64,000 nt of DNA from the NCBI RefSeq assembly GCF_021155765.1, contig NC_060108.1:13913025-13977024 (forward strand). The letters are read 5' to 3'. Below are positions 1 through 10,927 of this stretch, one piece after another. The DNA is from Diprion similis (lineage: Eukaryota; Arthropoda; Insecta; Hymenoptera; Diprionidae). Position 1 is the stretch's first letter. Each line of letters starts with the position of its first letter. The notes below the pieces were generated by a model that had not been told where the DNA came from, searched no databases, and worked only from the letters and a program-made list of their open reading frames with translations. Both the position numbers and the translations under genes were made by a program.

Positions 1-3000
1 AGTGCAAAATTGCCAGAAAAGTTTCCCATTGGTACTATGACCTCTGAAAACAAAGAAGAGTTCCTAATGTCTCTACTGCACAAAGTATTCATGGATTCGC
101 AGGAAGCTCAATTGTGTACAGAAAATCAAGAGAGTGGCAATATTGATGTACAAATGAAGGAATATGAGAAAGAAAAGGAAACAAGGAAAGAAGCTTATGC
201 AACTCAAGCGAGATTGGTGGAGTACATTAAGGTAAAGTTCATAAATATGGACAATTAATATGCAAACTCCGTGTAAATAGTTGGGCAATGAAATTTATCA
301 GCTTCTCCATTTTAGAACTGTTTAATCTTCGCCACTGAGCTTTGTAAGGCGATACCTGTCGCAAAAATGCGATTGTCCTCGATCTCGTCGAGTGATGCCA
401 TAGAAGCTTGCAGTTTTCTAGGCATTGCATGTCAGTTTAAAGTTGAAGGAGCAAAAGAAGCTATGCGCGGGGCACTTTGTCAGGTAGAATTTTAAAAATT
501 TTTTGCTCAGTGAAGTACATTAGACATTATACATACTACGTAGTCCATAAATTCGATTATTATATAATTGATAATTATTTGAAAAATAGGTTTACAGTAC
601 TGATGTATCAGTTTGTGAAAATCTAGCTGAGGTGTACAAGCAGTTATACATCAGAGATAGTGAACAGTACACCTCGGAGAGGCATAAGGCATTAGATATT
701 GCTAAAGCACTTATTAACATGGTAAAGAGTCTAGAACCTGGCGAAAGTCCTGCTCTCACGAAACTCATTTTGCTATGGAGAACAAAAGAAGTAATAAGTG
801 CAGAGATGTTTCGGGTAAGTACAGTAAGATGGGCTTAGGATTCATTTTCTTATGGACTTGAGAGCTTAATTACTGTTTGTATTATTCAAAAAGGTATTGT
901 GGGAAAGGTTTTCTCTCAAGTTAACCGACACCTCACCTGAAGAGAGCCGAGCAGCGCTTATGCTCTTAACTATGGCTTCTACAACTGAGTCCGCCATTTT
1001 CACGGGTAACTTTGACATTCTTGTCAGTGTGGGTCTTGGTCCAAGGGCAGAAACCGACCTTTTACTCGCTAGAGATACTTGTCGTGCAATGACCAAAGTG
1101 GAGGTGCTAAATCCCGACCCTTTAAAATGCCCATCGAGGTAAATCACTCAGTTCAGTTTACCTTTTGGTCAACATATCTTACGACTGACACCCTAACTCT
1201 CTATCTGAAGATCGCTTACAATACCCATTTTACATTTTTAGGCTTCCCAATGAGCATCAAGTGTTTGAAAAAATTCTTGTTCTCTTGATAAAAAAATTTC
1301 GTGACGTTGACGAAACTTGCTATACCACATTCTCAACGGAAGCAATCAATGCTATTTATCACGTGAGATTTTAAGCTTCATTCCTTAATTCGTCATTTTT
1401 CTTGCTTGGCTCGAATGTTTACACATTAATAAATTTAACTGATTATCACGTATTTTTCGTTATTTCACGCTGCCTTTTTGCGCGGAATGATAAAGTGTCA
1501 AGTAAATAATGAAAATTTTGTATATTCCCATGAAGTAAAACACATTACGTACTTTATTCACAGTTAGCAGACCAACCAGATTTGCTGATGAAACATCTGC
1601 TTAGCCAGTTGGTGACAAACTTTCAGTTGGCAAATGGTATAAGTCACAGAAAAACCATGCCTTCTGCACAATTTGCAAACCTATTACACATTATTGGCCA
1701 CGTTGCTATTAGGCAAATGATACATTTGGACATGCATGTATACAAGGAATTGAAGCGAAGAAATACACTGATAGAAATGGTGAAAATGAAGAGGAAAGGA
1801 GATACCAGCATTCGAAATATTGCTGATATGACGGCAAGGAGCATTCGTGATGGCGAATTGGATACACCTTCCAGTGCTAGTCGGATGAGGCGCCTAAAAG
1901 ATGTAATTTGCTTGATCAACAGTTTCATAAATTTAAAGCTACTTTTTTTCAACACAAAATATTTTTTCCTAATATGAAGTTTCATAGTGCGGCATGCCTC
2001 CCTAACTTTTCCTACTTAGTATCATTCAATCTAATCTGTATTATTGTAAAATAAATACTAAAACAAATTTCGATATTCAGACCTCGATTGAAGATAATGG
2101 GCAAGAAGCAATAGAGGGTGCAACAGCGGATGACACCGATGCTGAATTTATTCACAATGTCTTGGAAAATGAAGTGGTTTCAGGAAACGGATTATTAGCT
2201 AAATTTGTGTAAGTTGAAAATTATTGAAGGGATGGTGTACCCCTGTAATCCAAATAGTGATCATTGCGCAGGCTTTTTTGCAAGGTATCTGTAAAAAAAA
2301 CTTTAAAACCTACCTGTGAACGAGAAAAAAAATCGTTTTTCACTTAAAATATTTCAGAATTTATGTTGTACTACTGCATTAACACAGGCCCTTAAAGCAG
2401 TGTCATAATAACAATTTTTACAGGCCCATTGTTTTGGATGTTTGCCAACATCCTGAAAAGTACACGGATGAAGATCTGCAGATATCAGGATCACTTGCTC
2501 TCAGCAAAATGATGACTGTAAGCTCATCGTTTTGCAAGGAATATCTTCAGCTTTTAATTACTATAATGGAACGCTCGCCATATCCAGCTAATAGAGCAAA
2601 CATCCTTGTTGGGGTAACAGATCTGATGAATAGATTTCCAAATGAGGTAGAACCTTGGACTAAGCACGTCTATGGCAGGTAAACTGGTTAATTTGCCGCT
2701 GCCATGCATAATTTTTCAAGTTCAGATGAAACGCATTAAAACTATTTCTGTTAATGATTTGGTTCATCATTTAATTATTCATTAGGTTATTCATTGGTTA
2801 TTTTTTATTTCAGACTTAGGGACGAGTCCCCGCTAGTCAGACAGACCTGCGTCAAAATGTTGTCGAACCTAATAATGAAGGAAATGGTTAGAGTTAAAGG
2901 TCAGGTATCAGACTTAGCACTCTGTATCGTCGATCCGGAGGCAAACATTCGTCAAGAAACTACAAAATTTTTCAATGAACTAGCTAACAAGGGCAACGCT

Positions 3001-3770
3001 CTCTACAACATCATGCCTGATATTCTATCGAGATTGACAGACTGCGATTTGAAGCTTGACGAGAATAAGTTTCAGGATATAATCAAGTAAGGACTCAAAA
3101 TTATCATTTTTAATATATCACAGCATTCCAAATACAATATGGTTTTCTGTTTGACAGATTTGTGCTTGGTCTTCTGCAAAAAGAGAAACAAATCGATGCA
3201 ATCATTGAAAAAGTCTGCGTTAGATTTAAACTGGCTACAACCGAGCGTCAATGGCGGGACTTGGCGTACTGTCTCTCTCTCCTTAAATTTAATGCAAAAG
3301 GTGAGTTGATGTACTCTTCTAAGTAACATGTCCATAAACCAACATTTATATATTTTTGATTGAATATTTATGAATTAAATTTTTTTTTTTCTACAGGCAT
3401 TCGTCGTCTTGTCGATAATCTGCACCTTATGAAGGACAAAATCCATCATGAGCCAGTGCTCAACGTTCTCGATAACATTGTCGATCAGGCAAGGAAAAAA
3501 GCTGAAACTAAGGCAGCATGTCTTGAGCTAGAAGAAAAGCTCAAGCAAATGCTTGACGGCAATGATAAAGAGAACGAAAAACCTGATTCCGACGCTGCTA
3601 TCATGCCACCACCAGCTACAACGCCACGGCAGCTTACAACGTCACGCCAAACTGCAACCCCTCGACAAACTGCAACCCCACGACGAATTGCAACCCCTCG
3701 ACAAGCAAAAACACCACAAGACGCGACAAGAAGAAGCAGTAGAATACGTTCCACTCCAAGAAACACTTAA
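1..3770 (+). CDS. NCAPD2: Condensin complex subunit 1 (condensin I non-SMC subunit D2), 3' part
   Basis: This HEAT-repeat subunit of condensin I helps compact and resolve mitotic chromosomes with SMC2/SMC4, CAP-G and CAP-H. Coding exons read as 1-231, 316-483, 590-814, 894-1138, 1242-1362, 1564-1902, 2081-2208, 2424-2678, 2814-3086, 3158-3300 and 3397-3770. Each joins in frame at GT/AG borders; together they give 2502 bases (833 residues plus stop). Family-like stretches include CLIFATELCKAIPV (exon 2), LWERF...TSPEESRAALMLL (exon 4) and the conserved Cnd1 block DESPLVRQTCVKMLSNLIM followed by VKGQVSDLALC (exon 9), then TERQWRDLAYCLS (exon 10). The family is about 1400 residues, so some 570 N-terminal residues lie upstream of the window. 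The last exon ends in a basic, Thr-Pro-rich tail with TPRQ-like repeats, as expected for the CDK-regulated C-terminus. Identity is firm; individual borders are by eye. Confidence 0.93.
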
Positions 3771-3827
3771 CAAACGAAGAGGTGCATTAGAGAATGGGAC
3801 ATACATTTGAAAAAGCGTAATGTGAGA

Positions 3828-3833
3828 AATAAA
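3828..3833 (+). terminator. Poly(A) signal of the condensin D2 gene
   Basis: AATAAA lies 58 bases after the stop codon, giving a short 3' UTR that ends near 3850. Confidence 0.7.
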
Positions 3834-3854
3834 ATACTTTGGAACGTAAGCGAA

Positions 3855-4854
3855 AAACTAAGTACTGGGTGAAAACAATTTGTTGATCTCATTTTTCTGT
3901 CTAAAAATATTTTTCAATTTTTTCATGAATCATTCCTAAACTTATTGCATTTTGCAACGCGACTGTTTAGTGAATTGAATCATTTCTAATAAGTATTAAC
4001 TACGGTACAACTTTATAATTCTCTTTTCCTCTCCGAACTGAATTGAAACAGAATGATCATTTTATTCATCTCTCTTCTTGATTGTGTAGTTCCCATATGC
4101 TGGTACTGGAGTTATTGCATATTCTCTACTATTGAAGTTACAAACATAATAAAACGGAGACATTTAACTCTGTGCAGACTATCTGGGTCAAACAGTGATC
4201 CAACACCTGAAGTCATTTCCGTCCATTTTTCGTACCCAATGTTTTTGCTTGTGTACTTTTTTACAAACTTAATATCAAATGCGGGCCTGTATAATCTTAT
4301 TTCTAACACTCAGCTTTTCTATTTCACTAGTGTGCATGTTGAATCAACGAATATAAACGTCTTTTATACACGGAAGAATTTTTCGATCACCCTCGCCAGA
4401 GGTCTTCTGAATCAAGTCAGAAAATGCTATCCCCAGATGGTAAATATCTGCCGGTTTTTCATTCCTTTTTCTATTTTTACTTTCAGCTAATACACATCTA
4501 CTGAAACTTTATATACAGATAACGGTACCAATTAGTGTGACGAAGCAATTCTCTCGATTCCGATTGAAAGTCATCCCAGAGTGTAATTACGCCTGTTGAA
4601 AGGTAACGCAATGCACAATTATTTCTCTAACATATTGCACTGTTTTCCGTGTACTTTAATCAATGTACGCGAAAAGCACTTCCTTTACAGTCGTGATTAC
4701 AGTAATAAATGTAAATTAGGGAAAGTGCACAGAGTGCAGTGAGTAGATAACACCATTAGTTCATAACGATAATATATTTAGCTGTTGCTTCATTAACGGG
4801 TAGAAATCAAAAGATGAAGTATTAAATTAGTCGATAATTGAAAAAGACACATCT
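3855..4854. other. Convergent intergenic region between NCAPD2 and Upf3
   Basis: AT-rich sequence between two converging genes. A 145-codon plus-strand open frame at 4053-4490 has no recognisable domain and mixed hydrophobic, Phe/Ile/Ser-rich composition typical of chance frames in AT-rich DNA. No RNA gene or repeat was recognised. Confidence 0.5.
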
Positions 4855-4864
4855 TTTATTTATT
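4855..4864 (-). terminator. Candidate poly(A) signals for full-length Upf3
   Basis: Two overlapping minus-strand AATAAA motifs (4859-4864 and 4855-4860) are the first seen downstream of the Upf3 stop codon at 5448. They imply a 3' UTR of roughly 600 bases. Confidence 0.45.
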
Positions 4865-5447
4865 TTATCAATTATCGTAACAGACACTTTTATATGCAAC
4901 CAATATAGAGAATGTTATGAAGGAACAGATAAACCACTTGCGATAACGAACCTTTGGAAAGGAAACTAAAAAAAAATGATACAATATTATTTACATCCAT
5001 GTCATTATTTTATCTTGGAAATTATCGCCGACTTTTTTACCCTGTGGTTTGCAATGAGTAACTCAAAATCAAGAGACAGAGGAGTTTTTCCGTAAATAAT
5101 GACAATAACAACATGATATCTATTAATCTGAAATTTTTCAGTTAAATGAGAAAAATTTTTTTCAACAATACCACACTAACATTTGACGACTGAGTGGGCA
5201 TGATCATTGTTTCTGATGGAAAGTACAAAAAGAAAATATAATATACATGGATACAATCATTATAAACTACAATATACATAAAAATATGTATTGTCCTAAC
5301 CGTCATTTAAGAGCGATGACAAATCCGATCGAAAACTGTTATGTATAACACCGTACTTTTATAGTATCTTGAAGAACGTTGCGCGATTAGAAAACGGCTA
5401 AAAAGTGATGCAACTACTATTTAGTAAACGAATGCGAAATGGGATAT

Positions 5448-8400
5448 CTAAGGTAGATCGCGGCTGAGGCTACGCTTAAAAGTCATTGATCTAACTTCAG
5501 TCGCAGGTTTACTTGGTTTGACAGCTGTTGAGGGAATGGGGCTTGGAGTTGGGCTCTGAGAAAGAGAAGCTCGTTCATCGTTGGTCGACTTTTCGCGTTC
5601 TAATCGCTGTTTACTGAATTTTCCCATGCCAGGTCTGTAAATTTCCATTGCTGGCCGATCCTATAACAAGATTGTATCAATAACGCAGCGTGCGAATTAG
5701 TATTTTTGATAAAAATAGGCGCTATGATAGCACACCTTGTTTCTGATCCTTCGCTCTTGTCTCGGGTCTTTCTTGGATTTTTCCTTGTCATTTTTCCCAT
5801 CTTTTTTTAAACTACATTGATCACCTCCATCCAGCGATTTATGCCGCCTAAGGGTTGCCCCATCACCACCACCTCCCTCCCCACCGCTCTCCAGTGAACT
5901 CCGTCTCTTCATTACCTTTGTGCCTTCCTGCATACCTAAATCGGTTATATAAATACTTTCAGAATCGATATGGTCATTTGATTTAGATTTGGCCGAGTCT
6001 GCAAGATGTTCTTCGGGTGAAGTTAACGCTTCGATTTCTCTATCTGTAACAAGTAAGTGGGTGACATATTCGGTGTAAAATAAAACTCTTCTGTTTATAC
6101 ACTAAAAAAAAAATCTAATTAAACAAAACTAACGAATGTTCGTACCATGTATTTCGCTTTGTGTTTTAATTTCGTAAGTCTCACTTAGTTCTTCTTGAGA
6201 TTCCTTACATTCTATTTCTGGTTCAGGTTTAGGTTTGGACTTCTCTTCTTTCTTCTTCACTTCATCCTTGAGAATTTGAATTTTCTCAGCCTTTATCACA
6301 TTCAGAACAGTCTCTGATTTTTTATCTTTCCTTGAAAACGATTCACGCTCCTCCTTTTTTGGTTTACTAGCATTACTAGGCTCAGATCCAGTTTCTATGT
6401 TCTGCCGCTTAGCCTCAGCTAACCTTTTCTTCTCTTGTCTCATTTTTTCATAACTTTTCCCACGCTTTTCTTCTACTCTTTTATCTTTAACTTCACTTTC
6501 TCTGTCTTCTTCTCTTGTTTCATTTCTGCGTTCTTCCTTGGATTCAATTCTCCTATCTTCCTTCGAATTTTCTCTTTCCTCTTTTCTAACAGAGGATTTT
6601 TTGTCTTCGTTTCTTCGCTGATGTTTTACCTCCCTGTCTTTAAAGTTTTTCCCCGAAATTTTTGAATCCCTTTCTCTCGCAGGCTTGTCACGTTGTTTCT
6701 CTTCTTTTTTGTTACGACTCTTTCCTTCTTTAGGTGACAGCTTTTCTTTCTCATCTTTGGTTTCTTTCGTTTCCTTGCTCGTCTCTTTGCCAAGGTCGGG
6801 ATTTTTCAATACCTGTAACAGTGGAATTTATTAACTAACAATGTGAAGATTTTGTGGAAATCGTATGATATACTAGAAGTTATAATAAATTCAGGCAAAG
6901 CATATAGTGGTGTTGAATTGCAGGTGTTTTCTATTAAAGAATATCATTATTGTAAAAAAAGGATCAACAAGTTCATGTGGTATTATATAGTAAAAATTAA
7001 GTAGCTAGTAAAAAGTTAGTTCTGTACTCTAATCAGGGTGTCAACAAATTTGGTCGATGCTTATAGATCTTTTCAATTCTCCTAGTTTATATACAATGGT
7101 TGAGTAATGTCTAAAATATTAATACAATAGCTGCTCCTCGCTAGTGTATTATGTTTAGGACTAACAGCGACATGAATTTCTTATTTATTCATTAGCAGTC
7201 GATCTGTTCATGAGTTCTTTCTGAATCCAGGCAAACCATTTTTGAAAGCAAATTTTAAAGATGCAATTTGATCACAATCCATCATTGCACTACAGCTCTT
7301 CGACTTCGACAGACAGCTGGTAGCTTGTGACTCCCAAATCTTTTTCAAATTAACCGATTGACATTTTGGCAATTCGGGAAAGACTTCTCGTTTTTGTACA
7401 AACTGTACAGACCGATTGAAATTTGTTTTTTCGTTATAATTATTCTTGAGATAAAACCATCGGCCATCATAGCCATTCCTTTTCCAATTTCTATCATGCT
7501 GTAGGTAGTCTTTTTCTCTATAATCAAACAGTTTTTTAAGTCCAGTTTGCCTTGAGTTTCGTTTAATGTGTGCAACTGATAGATCCTTGGAATAAATTTC
7601 TGTAAAGTGGTTTCCCTGATTTGACTCTTGAAGAGTTTCCAGCGATTTCTTGTTTAGTTTCACTTTAACACTGGTATCACTGCAATATATTTCTCTACTG
7701 GATTGGGCGCAAACTTGATCATTTTTTATGAATGGTTCAGAAACGGTGTCTCCGCTAGGTTTGGGGTTGGTTCTAACACCGAGGAAAGGTAATTCAGATC
7801 TCGATTCTTCGTTGCTGCATAGTAGCTGTGGATAGGAAAGGTCAGTGTCAGTAAATACAGTAAAGAGTAATAAATGTATCTCTAACCGAAATGGAGGTTC
7901 CAGCCAGTGTTGTTATTCTCTACTGTATTTAATGGCACATGTACCCTGCCAAACCAACTCATTCTCGTACAAAAAAAAGTCGTTGACAATGTTTTAATCA
8001 GTACCTTAGATATTGTTAATTCATCTTTAGCTCTTCGCCTCTCCAAATCTCTGCGTCGTCTTTCTTCGCGCTTCTCATCACGCAGCCGCTGCTTTTCTTG
8101 CTTACGTAGTTTCAAAAATTCTAAAAGTGGAGTCGTTGTAACCTTTTTGGATAATCCTGTAATTTTGTAATAATAATAGTTATCGCATAATAATTGTTTC
8201 CAACTGGAAGCTTATAGTACAAAGAAAATAGTTTGCTTATATTTTGTTAGATGATAGCTCGCATATGTATTTGACAATAATTGCAATATTCCACAATAAA
8301 TTATTATAGTGAGTTGAAAATACATATGTGCAATTTTTAGGTGCGCACCATCAGATGGTTGATAGGAGTACTCGGTTTTAGGCTGACTTAAGCCCGATTC

Positions 8401-9121
8401 AGCCTCCTGATTTTTGAGGCATTCAAGAAAGCTAAGGTAATAGGGATCTGTCTTGAGCGTGCCACATTTCTGATCCTTTTTCTTGCCAACTCTTTTCTTG
8501 GGAAGTCTTTGGAAAGGAGCGAACTCAACCACAGCTGGATACTCGGTACCCTTGGCGTCGACAAATACGTAATTATCAAACTTTTCCCTGAATATGAATA
8601 TGTCCTGTTGCTCGATGAAGTTTATGTAGGCTCGGGTAAATGCGTGCTGACCCAACGACAAATCCGCCTTTACAAAATACATGTAATCGTGGTCAGGCAG
8701 CGGTGAGATTTGCTCAATAAATTGTTCCTGGGTCATGGAAGGCGGGAGCCGCCGAACAACGACCTGTAAAGAATAGGAGATCAGAAAACTATCTTTGGTA
8801 GCTACTATCGCATCTCGCGGTCATATTTTTATTTAAAGTGGTATTGTGTCCAGGATCTGTGATTGATGCGTTAAAACCTGATCTGAATCCTAACCTAAAA
8901 TGTATATACGAGGCTATTCATGGTGTAGATAACTAAGTCTTACACGACAGCGAGACTCGGATCCAGAAAGGATTAGATATATTTATCGATTGTTCAAGCC
9001 TTACTTTGGTCATGGGACGGCATTTATCTTTCTTGTTATCCTTGGGCTTGTTCGCAGCATCTGGTGTACTTGATTGAGAATCTGTCGGAGGTGAAGCTTT
9101 GGGCTGTTTTTCTTCAGTCAT
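5448..9121 (-). CDS. Upf3: Regulator of nonsense transcripts 3 (UPF3)
   Basis: UPF3 links the exon junction complex (EJC) to UPF2/UPF1 and so marks premature-stop mRNAs for decay; it shuttles between nucleus and cytoplasm. Exons on the minus strand: 9121-9005, 8763-8349, 8156-8005, 6812-6146, 6043-5736 and 5660-5448, totalling 1872 bases (623 residues). Residues from about 40 form the Smg4/UPF3 RNP-type domain, with VVVRRLPPSM, ISPLPDHDYMYFVKAD, AFTRAYINF and EYPAVVEFAPFQRLPKK. A TTPLLEFLKLRKQEKQRLR segment and long Lys/Arg/Glu-rich stretches follow. The last exon opens with DRPAMEIYRPGMGKF, the EJC-binding motif. The start is the ATG at 9121 after an in-frame TTG. At 623 residues it is longer than human UPF3B because of an expanded charged middle exon. 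An extra alternative last exon is listed separately. Confidence 0.93.
7184..7189 (-). terminator. Candidate intronic poly(A) signal of Upf3
   Basis: AATAAA on the minus strand lies just downstream of the stop of the alternative last exon. It is the expected element if the short Upf3 isoform is made. Confidence 0.4.
7208..7825 (-). CDS. Upf3: Alternative last exon of Upf3 (short isoform)
   Basis: A CACAG acceptor precedes position 7825. From there the sequence stays open for 205 codons in the phase left by the third exon (which ends at 8005, phase 0), then stops at 7208. Joining them would give a 433-residue protein with the UPF2-binding domain but without the charged linker and EJC-binding tail. 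A minus-strand AATAAA at 7184-7189 lies about 19 bases past the stop, and no good donor is visible after it, so it looks like a terminal exon, not a cassette. The encoded part is Lys/Asn/Ser-rich and unlike any family I know. It could instead be an unused open intron segment; transcripts would decide. Confidence 0.5.
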   Translation of the reverse strand, partial: LLCSNEESRSELPFLGVRTNPKPSGDTVSEPFIKNDQVCAQSSREIYCSDTSVKVKLNKKSLETLQESNQGNHFTEIYSKDLSVAHIKRNSRQTGLKKLFDYREKDYLQHDRNWKRNGYDGRWFYLKNNYNEKTNFNRSVQFVQKREVFPELPKCQSVNLKKIWESQATSCLSKSKSCSAMMDCDQIASLKFAFKNGLPGFRKNS

Positions 9122-9843
9122 CCTAAGACCCAAATTCCTGTCAGAGTCACTTCAAATACACGGAATATTCGATGTCATTCAATTCGTAGCTCCGTGTTTG
9201 CCTCTTTTTGTTTTTGACACGATTATACTTCGGCAGACAATTTTTAAATATACCTCAACAAAATAAACCCCACGCGCATACAGACTGCCCAATAACCAGG
9301 CCAGCGGTGCCACATTTACTATCGAATTCGCAAAAAATACTATGGAACAAAGGCCTAAAAATAATCCGAATCCATAGAGTATAATCAATTTGTGGGATTG
9401 GCAGCACTGCGAATGTTTTGAAGATCAAACAGCAGGAATTGATAGATTTTTGTTTCATCGGGTTTTCTCAGTTTTTACTGAACATAATATAAGATATTCA
9501 AAATTTAAAAATACATTGTACTATTAATAATCGTTTTCAGTCATTTCGACGCAACTTGCGTATTATCTTTTTTTTTCAACTTCAACACGAAGATAATATT
9601 GTTCAAATTTTGTCGACACTTTGCATCTAAAGAAAGTGATAAAGTTGGATAAGATAATTTTCGTATCGGAGTTTGAATAAAACTACTGTTTTATCTTTGT
9701 CGAATTTAATATGAAACATTAATCGTGCTATAATAAAGAGTCAGTCCAGTTACATTAATTCCCCGATTATTAGAAATCAGGACATCGAAACTTACGACTG
9801 AAACGCTAATATTATTACGCCTTTTTGTATTCAATGTTATCAA
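9122..9843. other. Upf3 upstream region
   Basis: Upf3 5' UTR and promoter, with no TATA box seen. A minus-strand frame at about 9179-9410 encodes a hydrophobic run (YGFGLFLGLCSIVFF, then LAWLLGSLYARGVYFVE) that looks like two membrane segments, but no start, partner exon or family could be assigned. The rest is AT-rich. Confidence 0.35.
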
Positions 9844-9861
9844 TTTATTCGTTCATTTATT
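9844..9861 (-). terminator. Poly(A) signals of the 99-residue secreted protein gene
   Basis: Two minus-strand AATAAA motifs (9844-9849, 9856-9861) lie about 120-140 bases after the stop at 9982. Confidence 0.55.
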
Positions 9862-9981
9862 ACATTTCATAAAACAATCAAGCTTATATCGATACATGGT
9901 ATGCATACTATAACCTAGTGTATTATCATCGCTGCAGTGTTTTTACAAGCCAATCCTTTACCGATCGAACTCGATCCGTAA

Positions 9982-10815
9982 TCAGTAGGCAATGTTGTAG
10001 CCGTGCTGCTCGATGGAATAGCCGCCTGGCACGTAGGCCACCGGTGCTATCGGCGCCGGATATGAGTAGGCGTACTGGTACGGAGATACCTGAAAAACAG
10101 ATGACGGCAATTAGCGGGTTGACACAGGGTGCATTTAAAGGGGTGCCCTGGTCGATTTCGACCTTGACGTATATATTTCCAAACATCGAAGTCCACGTAT
10201 CTCAAGTCCGAAAAAGAGCCTAACAGCACAATTCTGAACAAAAATAGTCAATACATTTTTATTTAACGCAGAAATAAAGAAGTGGCATGAATTGTAGGAA
10301 TTTACTATTCCGATTTCGAAGAATCTATGCCCTTTCGTTATTTCTGCGTCAAATGAAAATATATCGAAGTGTTTTTATTCAGATTTGCGTATAGAACGGG
10401 GCTGTTGAGCCCTTTTTTGTGTTGCAGATACGTGAACGTCGATGTTTGAATATATGTATATGTGCATAAATCCAAAATATGTGGTTCTTCAATATCCGCA
10501 GCCATTGACTTCAGCGTTCGAATTTCGCGCAGCGTAACTTACCTGAGGAATAATCGGGGCTCTGGCCAAAGGAATATGCGCAATTGGCGATACTATTGGG
10601 CCGACGATAGGTGTCAACTTGGCTGTCGAGGCCGGGGTTTGAGCATCGCGTTTTGCAGTTTCAGGCGTTGCAGCTGGCGCTGCCTGCACGGTCGCCAAGA
10701 TCAAAACGATTGAGAATATCACCTAAAAGTAGTTAATTAATTACTTCGTATTTCAACATATATGTTTTCGTATTCAGGTGAATTGTACGTATAATATACT
10801 CACGGGTTTAAACAT
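9982..10815 (-). CDS. Small secreted cuticle-type protein, 99 residues
   Basis: Three exons: 10815-10804 (Met-Phe-Lys-Pro), 10722-10543 and 10089-9982, all in phase 0 with good GT/AG borders. The product starts with a signal peptide (MFKPVIFSIVLILATVQA). A Pro/Ala/Ile-rich segment with PIVGPIVSPIAHIPLARAP follows, then a Tyr/Pro-rich end (PYQYAYSYPAPIAPVAYVPG). There is no chitin-binding Rebers-Riddiford domain. Composition, signal peptide, tiny first exon and TATA promoter match the other secreted structural-protein genes nearby, so extracellular matrix or cuticle is the likely site. The exact family is not recognised. Confidence 0.7.
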
Positions 10816-10920
10816 GATTGTAAAATTCGTCTGTAGCTCGTCGAAATACCTAAACTTCGATGGCAGGTTCCTCGTGGTTGCTGCTGTTACACTGTGTTTT
10901 CTTCCATCGCCTTACCTGCT

Positions 10921-10927
10921 ATTTATA
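10921..10927 (-). promoter_or_regulatory. TATA box of the 99-residue protein gene
   Basis: Minus-strand TATAAAT, 106 bases upstream of the ATG at 10815. Confidence 0.6.

Noticed and set aside
4053-4490. 145-codon plus-strand frame
   Set aside because: Low-complexity hydrophobic composition in AT-rich convergent intergenic DNA, with no domain.
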